Source of the DNA: CAZJYI01 sp964550025 | GTDB lineage: Bacteria; Verrucomicrobiota; Kiritimatiellia; UBA8416; CAYOBW01 | Length of the DNA stretch: 32,378 nt | Assembly (NCBI GenBank): GCA_964550025.1 | Contig: CAZJYI010000131.1 | Span: forward strand, 1-32,378 | Direction of reading: 5' to 3' | Shown here: in pieces, positions 1 through 9,000 of the stretch | Numbering within the stretch: the stretch's first letter is position 1 | Layout: the number at the start of each line of letters is the position of its first letter | Translations under genes and position numbers: made by a program | The notes under the pieces: generated by a model | Told to the model about the DNA's origin: nothing | Database searches by the model: none | Seen by the model: only the letters and a program-made list of their open reading frames with translations

Positions 1-2207
1 ACATGGGCGCCAACCTGTTCGGCCGGGTTGACACGGAACGCATCCAGATCACGGAGAAGACGCTGCACAACAGGGGTATCTACAATGGCGGCGGTCTCAC
101 AAGCTTCGCCGAAATCTACCTGGATTTTGGCCACGAGGACGTGCGGGGCTACCGCCGATCGCTGAACCTCAACGAGGCCATCGCCTTCGTTTCCTATGAA
201 CACAGCGGAGTGACGTACACGCGCGAGCACTTCATGTCCTACCCGGACAACATCCTGGTCATCAAACTTGCCGCGAACAAAAATGGCGCCCTCTCCTTCG
301 TCCTGAGACCCGAGATTCCTTATCTCGGCAAGAGAGACAAGCGCACGGGCAAGGTCACGGCTCACGAGGACGTGGTAACGCTTTCCGGGAATCTCCCTTT
401 CTTCAACATCAACTATGAAGGCCAGATCAAGGTCATCAATGAAGGTGGAACAATCGAGGCCGACGGCAAGAAAGGCACTATAGCGGTGCGGCAAGCCAAC
501 TCCGTCACACTGCTTGTCGCGACAGGAACGAACTATCACCTCAGCGATTCGATCTTCTCCAGTGCCAACCACCAGAAACTGGATCCAGACGCCCTTCCCC
601 ATAGGGCGGTCTCGGACCTCATTGCCAAGGCGCAACGCAAAGGCTTCGACGCCCTCAGGCAGAGGCACCTCGAGGATTACCAGAACCTGTTCAACCGTGT
701 GGCCATCAACCTGAACTCCCGGGTATCCCCGGACCCGACGCACGTGCTCCTGGGCAAGTACAGGCAGGGACAGAGGAACACGTATCTCGAGGAACTCATG
801 TTCCAATACGCGCGCTACCTGCTCATCGCCAGTTCGCGAGAGAAGACGCTGCCTTCAAACCTGCAGGGAACCTGGAGTCAGTACCACTTCACGCCCTGGA
901 CCGGCGGCTACTGGCACAACATCAACGTGCAGATGAACTACTGGGGCGCTATGAGCGCCAACCTGGCTGAGTGTTTTCAGTCCTACATCAACTACTTCAA
1001 GGCCTACCTTCCAAGGGCACAGTGGCATGCAACCGACTATGTCAGGAAGCGGAATCCCGATCGCTTGGCCGAAGGTAAGGGGGAAAACGGCTGGATAATC
1101 GGAACGGGTGCCAACAGCTACAACATCCCGGGAGCCGGCGGCGGCCACTCCGGACCCGGTACGGGCGGTTTCACTTCCAAGCTGCTGATGGAGTATTACC
1201 TCTTCACGCAGGACCGGCAATTCCTGAAAGAAGTCGGCTATCCGGCCATGCTCTCGATGAGCAAGTTCTTCTCCAAGGCGCTGGTTCCCCACGGCGACCT
1301 GCTCCTGGTCGAACCGTCGGCCTCGCCCGAGCAGAAAGTCCGCAAGAAGGAGCAGCTCAACGACATAGAGAATCCGGGGCATGTTGATGGCCGGGGCAAC
1401 TACATCACCGTCGGGTGCACCTTCGACCAGGGCTTTGTCTGGGAGAACTACCACGACACGTTGCGCATGGCCCATACCCTGGGCAGAGACGACGACTTCC
1501 TCAAGACCATCAGGGAGGAGATCGGCAAACTCGATCCAATCCTGATCGGCACCTCGGGCCAGATCAAAGAGTACCGTGAGGAGAAGGCCTACAGCGACAT
1601 CGGCGATCCCCGTCACCGCCACATCTCCCACCTCTGCCCCCTCTATCCGGGCACCCTCATCAACTCCGGTAACAAAGAGTGGATGCAGGCCGCCCGCAAG
1701 ACTCTCGACCTTCGCGGCAGCAAAACCACGGGGTGGGCAATGGCTCACCGCATGAATTGCCGCGCCCGTCTCAAGGAGGGCGAAAAGGCGCACGAGGTCT
1801 ATCAACGCTTCATCAGCGAACGTACCGTTCCCAACCTCTGGACCCTGCATCCGCCCTTCCAGATCGACGGCAACTTCGGCACGATGGCCGGCGTTTCGGA
1901 AATGCTGCTGCAGAGCCACGAGGGGTACATCGACATTCTCCCCGCACTACCCAAAGCATGGAACAGGGGTTCCTTCGCCGGTCTCGTCGCGCGCGGCAAC
2001 TTCGTTCTCTCCGCAAAATGGGAGGCCGGCAAAGCCCAGTCCATCACGGTCACATCCAGGAGCGGTGGCGAATGCCGCCTCGCGTACCCCGGAATCGACT
2101 CCGTTCAGGTCAAAGACAGCAAAGGCAAGACCATTGAGACCTCAAGCGACAGAAAAGGTCGGCTCAGGTTTGATTCCACCAGGGGAGAAACGTACACGCT
2201 CATGTAG
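1..2207 (+). CDS. GH95 alpha-L-fucosidase, 5'-truncated by window edge
   Basis: The reading frame is open from the window start, and the first Met (base 3) lies inside the conserved N-terminal beta-sandwich (GANLFGRVDTERIQ, the usual G-x-M-x-F-G-G-x-x-x-E-R-I-Q of the family), so the true start is upstream. Family-defining segments are present: NINVQMNYW (Asn306 and Asn308, counted from that Met, match the paired catalytic Asn of GH95), a PSASPE segment (Glu443, likely general acid) and FQIDGNFG (Asp622), followed by the typical LLQS...LPALPKAW C-terminal stretch. GH95 enzymes invert and release terminal alpha-1,2-linked L-fucose (some act on L-galactose). The 734 residues seen fit a protein of about 780 with some 40 residues and any signal peptide missing. 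The stop codon is embedded in a REP-like palindrome. Identity is firm; exact linkage specificity is not. Confidence 0.93.
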   Translation, partial: MGANLFGRVDTERIQITEKTLHNRGIYNGGGLTSFAEIYLDFGHEDVRGYRRSLNLNEAIAFVSYEHSGVTYTREHFMSYPDNILVIKLAANKNGALSFVLRPEIPYLGKRDKRTGKVTAHEDVVTLSGNLPFFNINYEGQIKVINEGGTIEADGKKGTIAVRQANSVTLLVATGTNYHLSDSIFSSANHQKLDPDALPHRAVSDLIAKAQRKGFDALRQRHLEDYQNLFNRVAINLNSRVSPDPTHVLLGKYRQGQRNTYLEELMFQYARYLLIASSREKTLPSNLQGTWSQYHFTPWTGGYWHNINVQMNYWGAMSANLAECFQSYINYFKAYLPRAQWHATDYVRKRNPDRLAEGKGENGWIIGTGANSYNIPGAGGGHSGPGTGGFTSKLLMEYYLFTQDRQFLKEVGYPAMLSMSKFFSKALVPHGDLLLVEPSASPEQKVRKKEQLNDIENPGHVDGRGNYITVGCTFDQGFVWENYHDTLRMAHTLGRDDDFLKTIREEIGKLDPILIGTSGQIKEYREEKAYSDIGDPRHRHISHLCPLYPGTLINSGNKEWMQAARKTLDLRGSKTTGWAMAHRMNCRARLKEGEKAHEVYQRFISERTVPNLWTLHPPFQIDGNFGTMAGVSEMLLQSHEGYIDILPALPKAWNRGSFAGLVARGNFVLSAKWEAGKAQSITVTSRSGGECRLAYPGIDSVQVKDSKGKTIETSSDRKGRLRFDSTRGETYTLM

Positions 2208-2229
2208 GACGGTCCTCCGGGCCGTCCCG
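2205..2229 (+). repeat. REP-like palindrome at the GH95 stop codon
   Basis: The stop TAG of the fucosidase gene is the start of a GC-rich hairpin with arms GGACGG (2207-2212) and CCGTCC (2222-2227). It matches about 20 of 25 positions of the REP-like core found at 2598-2625, so it appears to be a diverged copy. It may also act as a terminator, but no U-tract follows. Confidence 0.55.
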
Positions 2230-2290
2230 GAGACTGGGCGGAGGTAGTCGTGCGAAAGGGTCGAACCGAGCTCCGTAGCGGTCTCCCGGA

Positions 2291-2336
2291 CTGTCTCCTC
2301 GACTGCCTCAAGGGCGGCGCGGAGCACCGCCCTACG
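2291..2336 (+). repeat. Left arm of REP-like inverted repeat
   Basis: Bases 2309-2336 are the exact reverse complement of 2598-2625 (28 bp). With flanks the match extends to about 46 bp (2291-2336 against 2598-2643) with about three mismatches. Each copy contains an internal hairpin with arms AGGGCGG and CCGCCCT. This is the organisation of REP elements, which commonly occur as inverted pairs around RAYT genes. Confidence 0.75.
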
Positions 2337-2337
2337 G

Positions 2338-2592
2338 GGGAGCGACGCACCGTCCTACGAACTCGAAGACATCCTCGGCTCGGTCAAGGGGTTCACGTCG
2401 GTGCGATTGACGAAGCTGGGCGTGAAAGCCGGCAAGCTGTGGCAGCAGGAGAACTGCGATCGGCTCGTGCGCGACCGGGAGGAGTTGGGCGTATGGCGAC
2501 GGTATATCGAGGGCAACCCGCGCAAAGCGGGGTTGCGGGACGGTGAATTTACGTATCAACGGTGTGAGTGGCTGGATGCGGTCGCAACGTGA
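2338..2592 (+). pseudogene. C-terminal remnant of REP-associated tyrosine transposase (RAYT)
   Basis: One frame is open across this stretch and reads like the C-terminal third of a Y1/RAYT transposase: a LEDILGSVKGFTS segment, GKLWQQENCDRLVRD (usual G-x-F-W-Q-x-x-Y-x-D-x-x-I-R), then YIEGNPRKAGL (usual Y-I-x-N-N-P-V-K-A-G-L), ending in an ECEWLD-like close and TGA. The catalytic HUH motif and Tyr region that should precede it are absent: the frame runs straight into the left REP arm. The stop codon lies 5 bp before the right REP arm. This is a dead fragment whose REP flanks still show its origin. A short GTG-started product from 2401 is conceivable but would lack catalysis. Confidence 0.8.
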
Positions 2593-2597
2593 CGCAA

Positions 2598-2643
2598 CGT
2601 AGGGCGGTGCTCCGCGCCGCCCTTGAGACAGTTGAGGAGGCAG
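2598..2643 (+). repeat. Right arm of REP-like inverted repeat
   Basis: The core contains agggcggtgctccgcgcc and is the exact reverse complement of 2309-2336, followed by a gaggaggcag tail that pairs with 2291-2300. Together with the left copy it encloses 261 bp holding the RAYT C-terminal remnant. Confidence 0.75.
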
Positions 2644-2730
2644 TCGAGAGAGAAAGGCACCAGCGGTCTCACTGCCCGGATGCGGTAGCGGGTCTTCGCA
2701 TGGTCGTTGGTGAAGCCCGCCTTACGTTGA

Positions 2731-2966
2731 CGGACGCCCAACGACGCGGTGGAGGCGCTGTTTTCCGTCGCCTACACGCTCAAGTTCATGGTCAAGAAGG
2801 GTGACCAGCAGATCGACTACGGGGTGATGCCGCTCGAGGGGCTCTGGTGGGTCGACGACATGGAGTTGTTCGATGCTACCAGCAAGGATGACTGGCAGTG
2901 GACGGCCATGATCATGCAGCCTGAGATTATCAGACCGGCACTGTTCGAAGAGGCGCGCTACGGCTG
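2731..2966 (+). pseudogene. Internal fragment of a GyrI-like domain protein
   Basis: After an in-frame stop at 2728 the frame reads a segment typical of stand-alone GyrI-like small-molecule-binding proteins of about 200 residues: VEALFSVAYTLKFMVKKG, then IDYGVMPLEGLWWVDDM, then WQWTAMIMQPEI. This corresponds to roughly residues 45-120 of a normal member. The N-terminus and the second half of the domain are missing, and after about base 2966 the reading turns into unrelated sequence. No start codon context is visible (the 2749 GTG is internal). It is a broken piece with no intact relative nearby. Confidence 0.75.
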
Positions 2967-2991
2967 TCGCGCGAGGATCCTGCCGCCGATC

Positions 2992-3060
2992 GCACCCTCG
3001 TTGCCGCTGGCCGACCATCTCGACGCCGTCCTCGTCACCCGCATTTGTGTCGTAGCCGAC
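2992..3060 (-). pseudogene. Short remnant of a GEVED-type domain gene
   Basis: Read on the minus strand this stretch gives DTNAGDEDGVEMVGQ, closely matching DTNADDEDGITVVGQ inside the GEVED domain of the adjacent giant protein (about bases 3432-3484). The DNA is alignable over about 65 bases, with many differences. It is therefore an old, partial paralogous copy lying just downstream of the giant gene, not a recent duplication. Confidence 0.6.
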
Positions 3061-3075
3061 GGGCGGCAAGGAGTA

Positions 3076-6000
3076 TCACTTGAAGATGAACAGGGTCGGC
3101 GGATTGACCCGGCCGACGCTGTCGATGTCCAGCAGGTAGTCCTCCACCTCGCCGTTGAGGACTGTGCCGGTCGGAGTCAGGGCGGGACCGCTGGCGGCCG
3201 ACAGACGGAAGCGCGCGTAGCGGTAGTAGTGCTGCACGTCCGGAATCGAACCTGAAGGCACGTCGAACAATACGGTCTGCGTCCCCGCATTGACGGCCGA
3301 CATGTTCAGCACCTGCTCGCCCGCGTCGGCGAAGTCATTGTCGTCGTTCCAGTCGACCCAGCCGCTGAGGTAGCCGGAACCGCCGGTGACCGTCACCTCG
3401 ATTTTGCCGCCCCCGAGTTCACCCTCGTACCACTGGCCGACCACTGTGATGCCGTCCTCGTCGTCCGCATTGGTGTCGTCGCCATCGGCGTTGGCGCTTT
3501 CCAGGCCGTTGGTTTCGGCATCCAGCGTTGCGCCGAGGTAGACGTGGCCGCTCAGGCCGACCGGCAGAAGATGTTGGGCACCGTTGTCGGCCAGTAGCGT
3601 CAGCCCATAGTCCGCCGGCAGGTCGCCGAGATCGCCGCCGTCGTCGTCCTCGATCGTGCCGGTCGCCTTGACGGGGCCATCGAGGTAGCGGAAGATTCGT
3701 GCGTGGCCCGCATCAGTTCCGTTGCCGTCGTTGTAGAACGATCCGATGATCGCGGTGCCGCCGTCGGCGCTGAGGCTTACAACGGCGGCTTGGTCGTTGG
3801 CTGACTCCCCTTCCATGCCGGCCGCCAACTGTGTCCACGACATCCCGTCATAGCGGAACACCCGTGCGTGTCCTGCGTTGCTCCCGTTGCCGTCGTGGGC
3901 GTTCGAACCAAGGAGGATCGTGTTGCCGTCGGCGCTTATGCTGACCGAGTAACCGCAGCCATCGCCTGCCGCTTCCCCATCGATGTCCGCGCCGAGTTGG
4001 GACCAGGATGTCCCGTCGAAGCGGTACACTCTCGCCTGGCCCGCGTACGTCCCGTTGTCGCTGTTGTAGATGGCCCCGATGACCACGGTGCTGCCGTCCG
4101 CGTTCACGTCGACCGACCAACCTGAGTTATCGCCAGACGACTCGCCGTCGATGTCCGCTCCCAGTTGCGTCCAGGAGGTCCCGTCATAGCGGTACACGCG
4201 TGCGTGGCCCGAAGATGTCCCGTTGCCGTCGTTCCCGGTAGCCCCGATGATCACCGTCGTGCCGTCTGCACTTATACTCACAGACTTGCCGGACGTGTCG
4301 TTCGCGGCTTCCCCCAGGATCGCGCTTCCGAGTTGCGTCCAGGTGGCCCCGTCAAACCGGTATATCCGAGTGTGACCCGAGGCAGTCCCATTGGCGTCAT
4401 TGCCCCATGCCCCGAGGGCGATCGTGTCACCGTCTGCGTCGATATCCACGGCCTGGCCTAACCAATCCCCCGCGGCTTCGCCGTCGATGTCCGCGCCGAT
4501 CTGAACCCAGGAAGTCCCGTCAAAACGGTGCGCCCGCGCGCGTCCCGAGGCGCTCCCGTTGACGTCGTTTAGCGGTGCACCGACAACTACAGTGTTACCG
4601 TCAGCGCTCATAGCCACGGCTCGACCAGCCAAATCACTTGCAGATCCCGGTTCAATGTCAGATCCCATTTGTGTCCAGGACGTCCCGTCGAAACGGTACA
4701 CCTGCGCGTGCCCCGCATTGCTCCCGTCGCCATCGTTGTAGGGGCCGCCGATGATCACGGTGTTGCCGTCAGCGCTCACATCAACGGAGACGCCGAACTG
4801 GTCGCCCGCCGCTTCCCCGTCGATATCGGCACCGAGTTGCGGCCAACCACCCGGCAAGGAGAACGTCCCGGCCAGCGAAACATCCCGGTTTGAGGCCTGC
4901 AATTCGTCGAGCAGCAACTCCAACGTCTCGTTCCCTTCCAGCGTGTCGTCACCGGTCACCGGCACGGTGATAGTGTGGACCTCGTTGAGGTTGCCGGCGA
5001 AGCTCACGGTTCCCGTCGTCGACTGGTAGTCGCCGTCGCCGTTCTCGTCCTCGGCCGTCACGTCGATCGTTGCGTAGTCGCACGTCAGCCCCACGTCCAC
5101 GGCCGCATCCAGCGTGACGGTGAAGACCAGGCTGGTAGTCGTGTCGCCCTCGACCACCGACGTGTCTGCGATCGTCAACGTGGCACTGTCGTCATTGGCC
5201 AGCGTCAGCACGGTCGTCGGCTGTGTGAAGCCTGCCTGGCCGTCGCCACTGAAGTTGGCGAGGGACAGGTCGATCGTCTCGTCGAGTTCGACCACGGCGT
5301 CGCCCAGGATCTCGGTCGGCACGGGTTTGGTCGTCTCGCCGATGGCGAAGTTCAGCGTGATCGGTCCGGCAGTGAAGTCGCTGCCGGCCGTAGCCGTATC
5401 GCCCGCGAGCACGACGTCGACGGACGATGCGGCGTGGGTACCCATCCGCACGACCTGTATCGCGTTGGTTACCCGCGTCGCGTCACCTTCGTTGAAGGAA
5501 ACGGAGGCCTGAGTGAAGTCATAGCCCATCTCGTCGTTTTCGATCGTTCCCGTCGCCTTGGCCTTTGCCGGCGTGAGCCGGAAGATCCGCACCTGGCCGG
5601 CACCTGTCCCGTTGTGGTCGTTGCCGTACGCTCCAACGATTACGGCCTTGCCGTTGGCGCTTACGGCGACTCCCGCGCCGCAGTGGTCATATTCCGCCAC
5701 TCCGTCGATATCCGCTCCGACCTGTCCCCAGGCCGTTCCGCTGAAGCGGTACACGCGGGCGTGGCCGGCATCGGTGCCGCTGCCGTCGTTGCTGCCTGCT
5801 CCAATAATCACGGTGTTGCCGTCGGCACTCATACTTACCCTGTCGGCGCTCCGGTCGTATGCCGCTTCCCCGTCGATGTCCGCTCCCACCTGAACCCACG
5901 ACGTGCCGTCAAAACGGAACACCCGCGCGTGGCCCGCAGCCGTGCCGTTGCCGCCGTTGACGTCGGCCCCTATGATGACCGCGTTGCCGTCGGCACTCAT

Positions 6001-9000
6001 GTCGACTGCGATGCCGCTGGCGTCGCCGGCAGCTTCGCCGTCGATGTCAGCACCAAGCTGCGTCCAAGCCGTGCCGTCAAACCGGTATATCCGGGCGTGG
6101 CCGGAGCTGAGCCCGTTGCCGTCGTTGAAGAGCGCCCCGATGACCACGGTATGTCCGTCAGCGCTGATGCCGACTGCATTGCGCGCGGACCGATCGCCGA
6201 CCGCTTCGCCATCGATATCCGCTCCCAGTTGCGTCCATGCGGTTCCGTCGAAGCGGTAGACCCGTGCGTGGCCCGCATCGCTCGCCGCGCCGTCATTTCC
6301 TCCCGCCCCGATGATCACGGTGTTGCCGTCCGCACTCAGATCGACCGCGCTGCCGGACCTGTCGTACGCTGCTTCCCCGACCATGTCGCCGCCGAGCTGG
6401 GTCCAGGTGTTCCCCACCAGGCGATAGACTTGCACGTGGCCGGAGTCGTACCCGTTCCCGTCCGTGCCGCTGGCTCCGATCGCGATGGTGTTGCCGTCGG
6501 CATTCACGCTCACTGAAGCACCATTGTAGTCGTTGGCCGCTGCGCCGTCGATATCGCCCCCGAGCTGTATCCAGGACGTCCCATCAAAGCGGAACACACG
6601 TGCGTGGCCCGAGCCGCTAGCCCCGCCGTCGTTCTGGGCGGCGCCGAGGACCACAGTGTTACCGTCCTCGCTCACGGCGACAGCTCCGCCGCAACTGTCG
6701 TATGCCGCTTCCCCGTGGATGTCCGCTCCCATTTGCGTCCAGGTCTCCGGCACGATCGTGCTGCCGGTGACGGATACGGCACGGCCTGAGGTCGCGATGT
6801 CCTGAAGTATCAGTTCCAGCGTTTCGTTCGGCTCGAGTGTATCGTCGCCGGTGACCGGCACGGTGATGGTGTGCACCTCGTTCAGCGTGCCGGCGAAGCT
6901 GACGACGCCGGTGGTCGACTGGTAGTCCCCGTCGCCGTTCTCGTCCTCGGCCGTCACGTCGATCGTTGCGTAGTCGCACGTCAGCCCTACGTCCACCGCC
7001 GCATCCAGCGTGACGGTGAACACCAGGCTGGTCGTCATGTCGCCCTCAACCACCGACGTGTCCGCGATCGTCAACGTAGCGCTGTCGTCGTTGAGCAGTG
7101 TCAGCACCGCGGTGGCGGTGGTGAGGCCCGCCTGGCCGCTCCCGCTGAAGTTGGTGAACGACAGGTCGATCGTCTCATCGAGCTCGACCACGGCGTCGCC
7201 CAGGATCTCGATCGGTACTGCCTTAGTCGTCTCACCAATTCCGAAGTTCAGCGTCACCGGGCCGGCGGTGTAGTCGCTGCCGGCCGTGGCCGTGTCGTCC
7301 GCCAGCGCCACGTCAACCGACGACGCGACGTGGGAGGCGGTCCGTACGACCTGTACCTCGTTGCTCACGCCCGTGACGTCGCCCTCGTTCACCGCGAAAG
7401 ACGCTTGCGCGAAGTCGTAGCCGATCTCGTCGTCCTCGATCGTTCCCGTCGCCTTGACCCCGCCGGCGCTGTACCTGAAAACCCGCGCATGGCCCGAATT
7501 ATGCCCGTTGTCGTCGTTGTCGTACGCCCCGACGATGATGGTGGTGCCGTCCCCGCTGACGTCCGCCGACCAGCCGGATTGATCTCCGCCCGCTTCCCCG
7601 TCGATATCCGTTGCGAGCTGTGTCCACGAAGTCCCGTCGTAGCGGTACACCCGCACGTGTCCCGCACCGTTCCCGTTGCCGTCGTTGCCACGCGCGCCGA
7701 TGACCACGGTGTTGCCGTCCGCGCTGGCGGCCGCGGCCTCTCCGCAGAAATCGGTGCCCGCTTCCCCATCGATGTCGGCACCGAGCTGTGTCCAGGATGT
7801 CCCGTCAAAGCGGTACACTCGCGCGTGGCCCGCGGCGCCCCCGCCATCGGCGTTGTAGGGAGCGCCGATGACCACGGTGGTGGCGTTGCCGCTCAGACCC
7901 AATGACCAGCCGGATTGATCTCCGCCCGCTTCCCCGTCGATATCCTCCCCCAGTTGTATCCAGGAGGTGCCATCAAAGCGAAATACGCGCACGTGACCCG
8001 AGTCGTTCCCGTTGCTGCCGTCATTACGGGTCGCGCCGATGGCCACGGTGTTACCGTCGTCGCTCAGATCCACTGAGTAGCCAGAGAGGTCACCTGCCGC
8101 TTCCCCGTCGATATCGTCGCCGAGTTGCGTCCAGGAGGTCCCGTCAAAACGGTATATCCGCGCGTGCCCAGCAGAACTCCCGCCACCGTCATTGTAGGGC
8201 GTCCCGATCACCGCGGTGTTGCCGTCCGCGCTCAGACCCACCGAATAACCGAATCGGTCGCCCGCCGCTTCCCCGTCGATATCAGCGCCGAGCTGCGTCC
8301 ACGAGGTCCCGTCGAAACGATAGATTCGCGCGTGACCCGCTATGCACCCGTTGCCGTCGTTGAGAGGCGCCCCGATGACTACGGTAGTGCCGTCGGCATT
8401 TACACGCACGGCACGGCCGGAGGTGTCGTACGCCGCTTCCCCGTCGATATCCGCACCGAGCTGCGTCCAGGTGTCCGGTACGTTGAGGGGGCCGGCCAGG
8501 GAAATACCCCGGTCCGAGGCCTGGAGACCATCCAGCAGCAACTCCAGCGTCTCGTTGCCTTCCAGCGTCGTGTCGCCGGTGACCGGGACAGTGATGGTGT
8601 GGACCTCGTTGAGCGTTCCGGCGAAGCTGACGACCCCGGTGGTCGACTGGTAGTCGCCACTACCGTTCTCGTCCTCGGCCGTACCGTCCAGCGTCGCATA
8701 GTTGCACGTCAGCCCCACGTCCACGGCCGCGTCCAGCGTGACGGAGAACACCAGGCTGGTAGTCGTGTCGCCCTCGACTACCGACGTGTCCGCGATCGTC
8801 AACGTGGCACTGTCGTCATTGGCCAGCGTCAGGACCGCCGTTGGCTGCGTGAGGCCTGCCTGGCCTGTCCCGCTGAAGTTGGTGAAGGACAGGTTGATGG
8901 TTTCGTCGAGCTCGACCACGGCGTCACCGAGGATTTCGATCGGCACGTTCTTCGTCGTCTCGCCGGCGGCGAAGTTGAGCGTCAGCGTGCCGGCGGTGAA

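Noticed and set aside
855..1919. A 354-codon minus-strand ORF opposite the GH95 gene
   Set aside because: It lies wholly under catalytic motifs of GH95 and has no recognisable features.
3675..8475. Regularly spaced repeats resembling an array
   Set aside because: The period (about 168 bp) and in-frame conservation show protein blades, not CRISPR repeats.
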